This document shows positions 31,847 to 42,260 of a stretch of DNA of 64,000 bases, in pieces (the first letter of the stretch is position 1; every line of letters starts with the position of its first letter). The notes beneath the pieces are model-generated. The model worked only from the letters and a program-made list of their open reading frames with translations. It was not told the origin of the DNA and did not search any database. This DNA comes from Jaltomata sinuosa (Eukaryota; Streptophyta; Magnoliopsida; Solanales; Solanaceae), in assembly GCA_003996215.1 (NCBI GenBank), contig QJPP01000672.1, forward strand, positions 124,001-188,000. The letters run 5' to 3'. Made by a program: the position numbers and the translations under genes.

Positions 31847-32190
31847 GACAACAACAACATACCAGTGTAGTCCCACAAACCCTCGGCTCAAGGAAAAACA
31901 GTCCAAAGCAATCCAAACAAAGAAGTAACGGAAGTACGAAATGGCAGATAGTAACATAACAGTACTACAACAAAATAATACGATAGTCGAAGTACAAGAA
32001 ACAACATATAGTAGCAAAATCGAAGGACAAGAAACTGCAGAAGCAATAGTACGACTACTAGTATGGACAGACAGCAAGCCAACGCACTTCTACCTACTAA
32101 CCTTCTACCCTTATCTGTGTCCTCCACAACCACCTATCTAAGATCATGTCCTCAATAAGCTGACCTTATACTTAACTCTTGCAATACAGG
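31847..32190 (-). mobile_element. RTE-type LINE 3' fragment
   Basis: The plus strand starts GACAACAACAACATACCAGTG, skips most of the conserved 3' block (an internal deletion, CACAAACCCTCGGCTCAAGG), then follows the LINE 3' untranslated text including ACTACAACAAAATAATACG and ATCTGTGTCCTCC. Orientation is minus. It supplies the uninterrupted version of the sequence that the copia element hit. Confidence 0.75.
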
Positions 32191-32427
32191 ACCACAAGAA
32201 TGATCCTTTCAACTTTTCCACAAAATTTATTTACTTTCAAAAAGAAGAAACAGAAAAGACCATGCACTGGAGAGTAGATTAGTGAAATATAGGAGAGTAG
32301 ATTAGTGAAATATACTTAAATTGCTCATATTCATAAATGTTTCAGATGTAACATGAGTGAATTTTACAATAATAGTAATATCAGGATTTAAAAAAAAATT
32401 AAACTAGGGAGCGGGCAGAAACGGCAA

Positions 32428-32478
32428 AAAAACTTGGACCATTTCTCGATTTGTGCGTGTCATCCTTGCGCAGGGGCC

Positions 32479-32510
<32 letters not shown>

Positions 32511-32530
32511 TCGGATGTCCCCGAAGGGAC
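32428..32530 (-). ncRNA. U6: U6 spliceosomal small nuclear RNA gene
   Basis: The minus strand from 32530 begins GTCCCTTCGGGGACATCCG, contains the invariant ACAGAGA box and AGCATGGCCCCTGCGCAAGG, and ends CGAGAAATGGTCCAAG before a run of T. It agrees with the plant U6 sequence I know except for the last base before the T-run. U6 forms the catalytic core of the spliceosome with U2 and U5. The T-run at 32426-32432 acts as the RNA polymerase III terminator. An upstream sequence element is present, so the gene may be active, though no textbook TATA box is seen at -30; GATAAGAA is the nearest. Confidence 0.95.
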
Positions 32531-32584
32531 GTACTCCATTGCTTCCATAGGGTTCTTATCGTGCTGTAAAGCTCTCTATTTGGT

Positions 32585-32594
32585 CGATGTGGGA
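32585..32594 (-). promoter_or_regulatory. Upstream sequence element (USE) of the U6 gene
   Basis: The minus strand reads TCCCACATCG 55-64 bases before the U6 start. This is the core of the plant snRNA USE (RTCCCACATCG), which has this spacing in polymerase III snRNA genes. Confidence 0.85.
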
Positions 32595-32779
32595 GAAATG
32601 GAAAAGAAGATATGAGTCCAATAAGTGTCGTTTTGGGTCCCTTAAGTTTCGAAAACCAAACATTTCGTCCTATTTTAAGAACGTTTATTTCAACATCAAC
32701 CCTTTAAGTATTCATTCACGTAATGAAGTTCCTTCTGAAGATGTAAACGTTACCCTCAACTTTTGTAGTAAATAAATAT

Positions 32780-33041
32780 TACTCCCTCCGTCTCAATTTA
32801 TGTGGCACCTAATTTCGAGATTTAAACAATTTTGTCTTTGACCGTAGTTTTTTCATATATTTTTCAAATACTTTGAATTATCAATTATTGTGAGTTATAC
32901 TACTTTTTATGTAATTTCTAATTATATAAATTTTATATTTCAAAAAAACTTGAAGATTTCATGCCCAAATTCATGATCAAATTTTATCTATTTGATTATC
33001 GAGAAACGAAAAGTGCCATATAAATTGGGACAGAGAAAGTA
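32780..33041. repeat. Stowaway-like MITE
   Basis: Left end TACTCCCTCCGTCTCAATTT and right end AATTGGGACAGAGAAAGTA are inverted, with TA at both sides. No coding content. Confidence 0.8.
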
Positions 33042-34395
33042 TCATAAATTTAGATTTTTGACAGTTTTTAAAGACTCCACAAAAACAATTGAGGTTACTA
33101 TCATAATATTTGATTCATTATTAATTAAAAGAAATACCACTAAATTTGGTGTTGGGATGGATATGATTTTTCCTAATTTCTTAACTTGAGCTCTCCCGTT
33201 CACATCCTCAAATGAAAAAAATCTTAATGAAAGTGTTTTACCCTTTAATGAATTGTACGAGAGGACTGAATTAAGACCAATCCTATTGTGTACTAGTTGT
33301 TATGTCAATAGTAGCGTTCGACAATTAAGTTGGTATGGAAGAATACAACTGTTGCACCACGTGAAATTCTTTAATTTTCTTACTAGTTCCCGAACGAAGT
33401 TTTTGAATAAAACTTTGATAGGCAAGAGATATAAACACCACGCACGAAGTGTGAAGCAATCTCATAAACGAAATGATTTTCACTTTCCATTATTACGATA
33501 TACCAAAGTAGTACAATCAATAAACTTTGCATGACAATTGATGTTCCACCTCATGCACTGTTTACCCATTGAATGAGGCTTCCTTCGAACTAGTCCAGGT
33601 TAGAGGTTCCCTCGTTAATTCGAAAATATTCGGGATATTTATTCAATACAATGTACATTACTGATATTATCTTTCACGTATTATTTTCTTTTCATGGCAG
33701 TTGACATAATTGACTGAATGTATAATTAATTACTCTCTAAATATGTACATGGTTGCTAAGAATGGGCAAACAATATTGGCTAAAATCTTGAAAAGAGATC
33801 CATTAATTATCTTAGAATATCTGGATTAGTTTAATAACTCGAAATTTGAAACATTTTATAGAGCTATGTCATATTTCTAACAATTTTTTTTTAAAAAAAA
33901 CAAACAATGAACTAAAAGGACAACATTGATAAGAGTGGTTAGAGACCAATTTACTGTTGGTAAATATATACCAAGTAAACAAAAAATATATGAAGAACAA
34001 AAAGACGAAGGTTCGACAATATGAACAATAAACACATAATTGAAGACTTGAACACTGGCGAACTATTTTCCTAAAAATGATATTTGTTCCCTCTCTTCTA
34101 TGAGATTGTTATGTGATTGTCCGCAAATAATTTTAGTGAATATGACAAATCTATAAATTTCTACACTAAACAAATAGTGAAGAAATTTTATTTGAAAGAA
34201 CTTGAACTTGAACTTGATCTTTTGGGAGCAGAAATTTGGAGAAGAAAAGAATTTTTGGAGAATGTTATAAAGAAAGATAATCTGTAAAAGTTATATTAAA
34301 AATCACAAAAAGATCGATTTAAATAAAACTAATAGTAACCAAAGAATGAAATGACCCATAAATGATGCCTTTTCTTTTTAAATACTTATTATTAA
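33042..34395. other. AT-rich intergenic DNA, no gene recognised
   Basis: No frame with recognisable motifs. A weak frame at 33253-33534 has no family resemblance that I can see. Confidence 0.45.
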
Positions 34396-36114
34396 CTAGT
34401 GAACTCATCCGCGCTTCGCGCGATAATGTAAAACCACCTCATTACATTAAAAAAATTATTTATACTATTAAGATACTGAAAATAATTTTGAATATTATAG
34501 TCCCCGAATCAAAAGAGTTAGATTTTAAGTTTTAATCCATTTAATTATCGATTTATTCTATATTTTCTCTAGCTTTTCATCACCTAAGACTCGTTACAAG
34601 AAAAGTAGATATATTCAAAGAGAAGAAATAATTTGTTGTAAAATTTATATCTTAATGAGAAAAGTTATATTCACATTTTTTTTGCACAATTACCTATCAA
34701 TTTTATGTTAAAGGAAATATACATACTTCCTCTGTCTCAATTTATTTATCTAATTTTGAAATGGAAGAATTATATATTTTATGTTAAATTCTTTTCATTA
34801 TTGATAAGTAAGTAAAACAAAGTATAGCATTAATCCCTTCATATTAGCCAAAATACATGCTTCTATTAAGAAAATATCCTTTTTAATATACATTAATCCC
34901 TTCATATTAGCTAAAAGACATGTTTCTAATAAGAAAATGTCCTTTTATAAATACAAATAAATAGCACAACAAAAGAAATTATAAACAAATTATATGTTTG
35001 TTAGCCTGAAGACCTCCGAAGAGGGCACCTTAAAAAAAAACATAGAAAAGCAAAAAAAAAAATATTACAATCTCATACATACACAAAGTAAAAACAATTA
35101 CAAAAATTTATTGGTAGTAATTATGATAATTGAGACTCCACTTTCTCCTGCAATAATAAAAATAGAAAAATAGTAATTGAGACATTTAACACTATTTATT
35201 TAGCTATATGAAGAATTATTAAGTAATGATTGAGACTTCACTTTCATAATAATATGCCTAAAAGGGGAGAAAAAGTAAAAGAAAGTTAGAATTTAGGAAG
35301 GTGAAGAATTATTAAGTAATTTTGAATTCACATTATCCCATGTCTAACTCAACTATTCGCATGTACATCTATTGTGATTGCGAGTCAAAAGGAATGTAAT
35401 AGGAGTAAAGTGGAGATCATGAACGGTCTTAAGTGAGTAGACATCTAAGAAATATTCAAGAACTTTAGGACGAGATCTCCATTTTCTCCATTTTTCACGC
35501 TTAACAAACATATATATACATCTAGGTTGGGACAACAACATAATAAAATTTAAAAATTGTAAATAAATTGATCAAAAATTAGAGCGATGAAATGAAAATC
35601 TTCATTTTAGAGTTTAGAAAATTCTAAACTTAGTTTAAAATATATAAATTAGAAACAAAATTATTAAAATCGACATATATCTTACCTTTTTCAAACCAAA
35701 ATGCATGGTGGTTGTCAACAATTCTTGGATCAACCAATGAATGAAGCAAAATGATGAAATATTGAATTGTTCACGGACAAGTAAAAGTAAATATTGCAAA
35801 TTGCAGCACTACATAGTCTCCTTATATAATAAATATTCCAATGACTTTTGCTCTTCTCACACACGTTTTCAACATATATTTATTTCTCACTTGATGATTG
35901 TTGCTAATAAATGTTATAATTCATGTATAATAAATTACAGCAAGACAATTTCTATCTTTTATCTTCTTTCCTAGTGTTGTTTTTGAAGCATAAAAATAAG
36001 GAAAAATGAAAAAAAAAAAAAAAAAGGAGAAAAAAGATAAATAGGAATGGTGGTCATAGAGAGGTGCCACATCACCTTGTCTAGAACCCTCCTTTATATA
36101 TATATATAGATAGA
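34396..36114 (-). mobile_element. Non-autonomous Helitron
   Basis: On the minus strand the 3' end has a GC-rich hairpin CGCGCGAAGCGCG (34422-34410), ten bases, then CTAG followed by host T (34396/34395). This is the exact Helitron layout. The 5' end begins TCTATCTATATATAT ... AAGGAGGGTTCTAGACAAGG after host A; TC at 36114-36113 or 36110-36109 both fit. There are no terminal inverted repeats or target duplication, as expected. The 1.7-kb interior has no Rep or helicase coding sequence. It contains a 63-bp tandem repeat at 34828-34953. Confidence 0.85.
34828..34953. repeat. 63-bp tandem duplication within the Helitron
   Basis: CATTAATCCCTTCATATTAG begins copies at 34828 and 34891. They differ at several positions. 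Confidence 0.85.
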
Positions 36115-36567
36115 TTTTATTTAAATAAAGTTTCAACATCTACTTCACAAGATTATTTTTTTCCTGCTCGATATTCGATAGCTATAATAAAACCTGATTA
36201 AAATTGAATTTGTGCATTGTATGACCCATTTATGGAGATAATGCTCCCAACATAAATAAGAAAATGTGGAATAAATAATCTAAATAGAATGGTAGTTTTA
36301 TAATAATTAAAAGGAACATGCAATGTAGAATTCAAACATTTCTTTTTCCCACTAGGCTTGACCACAACTTTTTATTTCTAGATAGAGACTTGTTCTTTTA
36401 TTGTTTTTTGTTTTTTGTTTTTTTTCTGAAAGACTTGACTTGGTATATTCCATTGGGTCAATTAATTTTGTAACTTTCTGTAATTAGAAGGTACACATGT
36501 AGCTCACCCCACCCCACCCCACCCACCTCCTCTCTTCTTCTTTTTTCATTCTTTTATTTTACCTTTC

Positions 36568-38075
36568 CAAATATTCAACAATAAAATGATATAAGATCAT
36601 CATAAATCATAATAGAGTTAATATCTAAATGGTCACTTAACTAAGGAGTTTTTACTCAGAAAGCCACTCAACTAACAATTATTTTCTCAGAAAGTCACTC
36701 AACTTTGATTTTTACTTCAAAAGTCACTCAACTATAGATATTTTACTTACAAAATCACTCAACCTATTTAATTAATTTTTTCATTAAAATATGCTAATAT
36801 GAAATTTTCATTTAAAATCAAAATTCAAAGAAATAAAAGAATATCCATTTAAATTTTGAAAATAAAAGAATAAAAAAAAATAGAGTTGAATTTTGTCTTA
36901 AATAATAAGTAAAAGAGATAACAAAATAATAAATATATAAAATAAATATGTCAACAAATATATATTTTTTCTAACAAGAAATATATTGAACCTCCTTAAA
37001 TTTTTGATTGTTTATTTTTTTTTTTAAAAAAATATCCTAATATTTGTTGATATAATATTTTTAAATAGTGTAATTAATAATATTCATAATTTTTATTTTA
37101 AAAAAATAAGCAAATGAAAATTTAAGGAGGTTCAATATTTGTTGTTTAGAAAAATAATAATTTATTGTCATATTTATTTTATATATTTATTATTTTATTA
37201 TCTCTTTTACTTTTTATTTAAACTAAAATTCAACTCTAATTTTTTTTTATTCTTTTATTTTAAAATTTTAAATGGATATTCTTTTATTTCTTTGAATTTT
37301 GGTTTTAAATAAAAATTTCATATTAGCATATTTTAATGAAAAAATTAATTAAATAGGTTGAGTGACTTTGTAAGTAAAACATCTATAGTTGAGTGACTTT
37401 TGAAGTAAAAATCAAAGTTGAGTGACTTTCTGAGAAAATAATTGTTAGTTGAGTGACTTTCTGAGTAAAGATTCCTTAGTTGAGTGACCATTTGGGATAT
37501 TAACTCATCATAATATCTAATGCCAAAAGATTTAGGTGTCTGGACATAAGTTGGTTGAGATTTTAAAAAAGGTAGCATCTAAAGTTAAAGTTATTGAGAA
37601 AAGATATTTAGAAGTTAAAGTTGGACATTTGGACATGAAAGCACAATTAAAGTTTTGTCAATGAAAACTTGAAGATTTTGAAAAACTTTTAAAACTTATT
37701 TTTCAGATTCTCTATTTCAAGTTTAATGTCGAAATAATGAGTCAATTTGCTAAATAAACACTTACTTGAGTTAATATTCAACAAAAAAATGGTGTAAGAT
37801 CATCATATCTAATGACAAAAGATTAATTAGGTGGCCGGACATAGTTTGGTTGAGATTTCAAAAAAAAAAAGTTGAAGTCGTTGGAAAAAAATATTTGGAA
37901 GTTAAAGTCATATTTGGACAGAAAAGTACCATTTAAATTTTATGAGTGAAAACTTGAAAATTTTGAAAAACTCTTAAAACCTATTTTTCAAATTCTATAT
38001 TTTAAGTTTGAAGTTGAAATAATGAGTCAATTTGATAAATAAACACTTAATTTGAGTTAGTTATGTCCAGACATT
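36568..38075. repeat. About 300-bp tandem duplication, first copy split by an insertion
   Basis: Copy 1 is 36568-36614 plus 37516-37775; copy 2 is about 37776-38075. Shared strings include ATATTCAACAA, AAGATCATCATA, TGGTTGAGATTT and GAAATAATGAGTCAATTTG. The foldback element at 36615-37506 interrupts copy 1, so the duplication is older. Confidence 0.75.
36615..37506. mobile_element. Foldback Mutator-like element with 9-bp target duplication
   Basis: Perfect ATCATAATA flanks (36606-36614, 37507-37515) bracket an 892-bp element. The left arm 36615-37005 is the reverse complement of the right arm 37117-37506 at roughly 95 percent. A 111-bp loop remains. The termini are GAGTTAATATC and GATATTAACTC. 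Inside each arm the string AGTCACTCAACT recurs about every 35-40 bp. No transposase frame is present, so it depends on another element. Transcription through it would give a long hairpin RNA. Confidence 0.9.
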
Positions 38076-38584
38076 TTTTCTAAAATTTGAGTCATTGACC
38101 AAACTAGCCTTTTGAGCCTTTGAAATACATCGATGAGTTAATTAATACATTGTTTTAGGAGATTTTAATGACTATAGATCAAACTCATTCAAATTTTATA
38201 GTATGATATTTGTTTGTTCACGGCTTAGTTATATGTACCATCTTTCTTTGAATCAAAATTAGTAGTTCATCTAACGATTACTATTTTATTATAGCATTTA
38301 GTTATATGTAGTTTCGATAGAGGTGTATGCTTGACAAAAAAAAAAAATTTAACAACTTGTGTTCACAAATGTTAATTGGAAATAATTATTATACACCTAA
38401 TTTTCCTTGTTATAATAAATAAACAAATAGTAATAAGTTGGTAAAGCAAGCAAAAATGGAAGAACTCAAGAAACGACTTGCTTGCTGGCTCTTTTTGAAT
38501 TATCTTGTATAGTAGTGAGAACTCTAACAAGTGCTCATTGTTTATTTGCACAAAAAAAAAGTAGAATTATAAATAATATAATAT

Positions 38585-39235
38585 TTTTCTGTTTCAAATT
38601 AGTTATCATGTTTTGCTTTTCAAAAGTTAACTTGACTAATCTTTGAAGTTAAATTATATTTTTCATGTTTCGACTCTCAAATTCAACTTGACTATTTTTC
38701 AAAATTAAATTGAATTATATAATTAAAATTTGGATGTTTAAATTTTTTACAAAAAGTACTACATGTTGCGGCTTTTCTCATGTCAATTTGATGAAAAAAT
38801 TTGTAAATAATACTACTCTATGTATCAAATTTTAGTTGTCATGTATCGCTTCTCAAAAGTCAACTTGACTAATTTTTGAAGTTAAATTGAATTATACAAT
38901 TAAAAATTGGATATCTAAAAACTCTATGAAAAGTACTATATGTTGCCACTTTTTCCATGTCAATTTGATTAAAAAAAATATATATAGTAAATAATACCCT
39001 TTCCGTACCAAATTAGTTGTCAGGTTTCGCTTTTCAAAAGACCGCTTGACTAATTTTCAAAAATAAATTAAATTATACAATTAAAATTAGAATATTCAAA
39101 AACTCTATGAAAAGTACTACAAATTACAACTTTTTCTCATATCCATTTGATAAGAAAAGATATTTTAAAAAGATGATCAAAGTTTAAATAGTTTGACTTT
39201 CAGGAAGTAAAATATGACAACTAACTTGAAACGAA
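38585..39235. repeat. Three consecutive related units
   Basis: Units starting near 38595, 38825 and 39009 share AAATTAGTTGTCATGTTTCG-like starts, CTTGACTAATTTTTGAAGTT and AAAAGTACTAC, with lengths near 185-230 bp. They look like a tandemly amplified Stowaway-like sequence; boundaries are approximate. Confidence 0.65.
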
Positions 39236-39486
39236 GAAAAAGTTTTTTTTTTTTTTTTGATTTTAGCTAATTTTGTTAATTAATGTTGCTAGACTTGACC
39301 TTAATTTGAAGAAGGGTATATGGAAGTGGTGGTTGGTAGACGAGTCAATTGAATCCAATAATAAAACTGTTAGCCTTCTTTGTTGTTTTTCTTCTTCATG
39401 ATTTTCCAAATTCACAAATGAGTAACTTTGCACGTGTGGAAACATGATACATTAATTTTCCATGGATGTGAAACATTTGACGATAA

Positions 39487-39853
39487 TTTGGATGTGTTTG
39501 GTAAGAAAATATGTTTCATTTTTATCATGTTTGATTAGTCTAAATATTTTTAAAAATATTTTTAAAAAATAAGAAAATAATTTTTCTAGCAAAAGTAGAG
39601 TTTGAAAATAAATTTCAGAAGGGATATTCTCTCCACTTTTCAATATACTTCATTTTTATCCGACCTCCGTAGCCAATAGCGACCATCGATTCCCACACTC
39701 TACTCCATTCCCACTTCTCATAGTACGTAGTTGTCTAAATTATATGCAAATATCTTTAAATTAATATTCTTTGCTTACGTATCGAACACAAAAAATTAAG
39801 TAAGAAATCCTACTTTTTCTGAAAATATTTTCCTTCGTATTGAACACAACTAT
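39487..39853. repeat. Tourist-like element, diverged
   Basis: The left end GATGTGTTTGGTAAGAAAAT and right end CCTTCGTATTGAACACAAC are inverted and match the ends at 63238-63629 in kind. The target duplication is not clear. Confidence 0.45.
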
Positions 39854-40024
39854 AATGTTAATGGTATCATCAAAATGGTTATGAGGGAGATAAGTACCTT
39901 TTCATTCTTAATTAAAACTTCAAGTTCGAATATGAAAATAAAATCGTTTTTGGTACAAAACATTTCACCCATGAAGTGTTATTTTCTAACGTAAATCTAA
40001 ATTAATTAGTTGAATCCAAAACTA

Positions 40025-40266
40025 ATACTCCTCGTCCCATTTTATATTAGTTAGTTTGACTTGACACGGAGTTTAAGAAATAAAAAAAGACTTTTGAAAT
40101 TTGTAATCTAAAATAAGTCATAGATGTTTGAGTGGCTATAAATCATTTCATTAAGGGTAAAATAGGCATTTAAAAGTTAAATTCTTGCTAAATATAAAAA
40201 TATGTCATTCTTTTTGAAACTGATTAAAAAAGAAAGTGAGTCATATAAACTAAAACAAAGAGAGTA
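40025..40266. repeat. Stowaway-like MITE
   Basis: TACTCCTCGTCCCATTTTAT faces AAACTAAAACAAAGAGAGTA. The interior shares CTTGACACGGAGTTTAAG with 27929-28140. Confidence 0.7.
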
Positions 40267-40376
40267 CATGCGTTGATTAGTATTCCTCGAGTGTGCATTT
40301 GAATTATTTTTCACTAGTTTTTTTTTTCTAAATCAGGCCTAAAATCAACCAGATACATGTATACTTTTTCACTGTA

Positions 40377-40645
40377 TTACTCAATCTGTTTAATAATATT
40401 TGTCCATATTATTAAAAATAAATGTCTAATAATATTTGTCCAATTTGGAAAATCAATGGTTAATTTATATATTTCTACCTATTTTACCCTTAGTTATTAA
40501 TTATAGCATTACCAATACATCTTTCAAAGCATTAAAATAATTATATTCAAAGGGTGATATAATAAAATTAATACTATTATTTATTATTTCTTAACATGTA
40601 TGCCAAGTTAATAGTGGACAAGTATTATTGAACAGAGCGAGTATA
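40377..40645. repeat. Stowaway-like MITE, diverged
   Basis: TTACTCAATCTGTTTAATAA faces ATTGAACAGAGCGAGTATA; the ends are imperfectly inverted. Confidence 0.55.
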
Positions 40646-40977
40646 TTTGAAATGACCTGATATGAACATTTTTATTAATTTGCATTGAGTATACAATTTA
40701 TGAATCGAAAAGAATAAATAGTTTACCATTTATTATTCTTTGTGAAACTTTGTTTTAATTTGTGGGACATTTTTAAAGACATATTTTTGAGGTATTTTAT
40801 TTTTAAATTTATCACTCGACTCTTTATGACATGCTTTTATATAGCCATACAAATTTTATAACATGCTTCAAATATTTTTAATTTTTTAAAACAAAATCGT
40901 GTCTAATCAAATATCATTGCATACATAAATTGAACTAGAAAAATATCAAATATTTCACACTAATATTATTATTGTTA

Positions 40978-41165
40978 TTACTCCATTTCAATTTGTTTGT
41001 CTTACTTTTATTATAATCCATTTCAAAGCTAATGTTTTTTTGTTAACCCTTTAATTTCAACTTTTGACCTAACATATTTAAGATCACAAAATTAAATGAT
41101 ATTTTGATACATTCAATATATCTTTAATTTAAAACCCCGAAATTCAAAAATGCTCTTTCAATAGC
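40978..41165. repeat. Stowaway-like element, one end
   Basis: TTACTCCATTTCAATTTGTT with a related interior; the other end was probably lost where the TS fragment was inserted. Confidence 0.4.
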
Positions 41166-41166
41166 G

Positions 41167-41250
41167 ACAACAACAACATACCAGTTGTATTCCTATAAAA
41201 TGGGATTTGGAGAGAATAGAATGTACGCAGACCTACCTTTACTTCAAAAT
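41167..41250 (-). mobile_element. TS-type retroposon 3' fragment
   Basis: CGACAACAACAACATACCAG then GTTGTATTCCTATAAAATGG and GAATGTACGCAGACCTACC match the 3' block in minus orientation. It is truncated after about 80 bp. Confidence 0.65.
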
Positions 41251-41573
41251 TCAAAAATGTTCTTTCTTAAAGTTTGTGTTAAGTTAAAATCAAACAAAAA
41301 AATTATAATGAATATATTTCTTTCATTTTTTTTACTTGTTAAGTTTCGCTCCTCGAGAATCAAATTATATGATTTTGACCAATTTTTTAGGATGGTTTTT
41401 TCAATCATATCATATTAATATGAGAATGATTGCAATTTATACAGTAATATTTTTTTGTATAGTTTTTAGATATCTAAATGTTAAATTTAAAATATTAAAT
41501 TAATCTACTTCAATCTAGCTCTAAAAATTAGTTAAATCATCTTTAATAAAGTAAAATAAAACGAAGAAAACAA

Positions 41574-41822
41574 TACTCCCTCTGTCCCACTTTATATGAC
41601 TCATTCTCATTTTTAGTCAATCCCAAAAAAATAACACATTTCTATATTTAATAACAATTTAACTTTTAAATGCCTATTTTACCTTAATGAAATGATTTAC
41701 AACCACACAAACATCTAAGACTCATTTTAGACCACAAGTTTCAAAAGTCTTTCTTTTCTTTCTTAAAGTTCGTGCGAAGTCAAAGTAACTCATATAAAAT
41801 GAGACGGAGGACGGAGGAAGTA
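41574..41822. repeat. Stowaway-like MITE
   Basis: TACTCCCTCTGTCCCACTTT faces AAAATGAGACGGAGGACGGA with GGAAGTA at the end. It is closely related to 58411-58652 (shared TATATGACTCATTCTC-like and AATGAAATGATTACAACCAC-like text). Confidence 0.8.
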
Positions 41823-41932
41823 TTTTTTTTTTTTGGCAAATAAAAGGTGCTGATATTTTAAAGATCGTCAAAATCACTTCAAACATGTTTTATGGTTATG
41901 ATAAATATGTGCCTCAATTGCACTTACTCCCT

Positions 41933-42110
41933 CAGTCCAATTTTTTATAAGAAATCATAAATAAAAAATTATTTTACTAATTTATTCTTCTTCTTTTTTT
42001 TGAAATTTTACAAACAAATATAAGCACTTTAAAAAAGAATTAATTGCAAGAATAATATGAGAAAAAATTAATTAATATTTTTTTTATTTAATAAGATCAT
42101 CAAGTAATAT
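41933..42110. repeat. Stowaway-like element upstream of the IQM gene
   Basis: TTACTCCCTCAGTCCAATTT starts it. The right end is eroded. It ends about 80 bp before the TATA box of the IQM gene. Confidence 0.5.
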
Positions 42111-42191
42111 GGAACAACTATTTTTAGTATTCCGAGTCTATTGAACTTCGCTCTTACGGGGAAAATTCCCAGAAACTTTGACCACTGCCAC

Positions 42192-42200
42192 TATATATAA
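42192..42200 (+). promoter_or_regulatory. TATA box of the IQM gene
   Basis: TATATATAA lies 61 bp before the ATG, giving an expected start of transcription near 42225 and a short leader. Confidence 0.65.
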
Positions 42201-42260
42201 CTCATTCTACTAGCCACGAGGAAAGCGTCCATTCATTTCAATTTTCCACATTTTTTTTCA

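Noticed and set aside
37345..37578. 77-residue minus-strand frame
   Set aside because: Lies in the hairpin element arm and reflects the repeated AGTCACTCAACT units.
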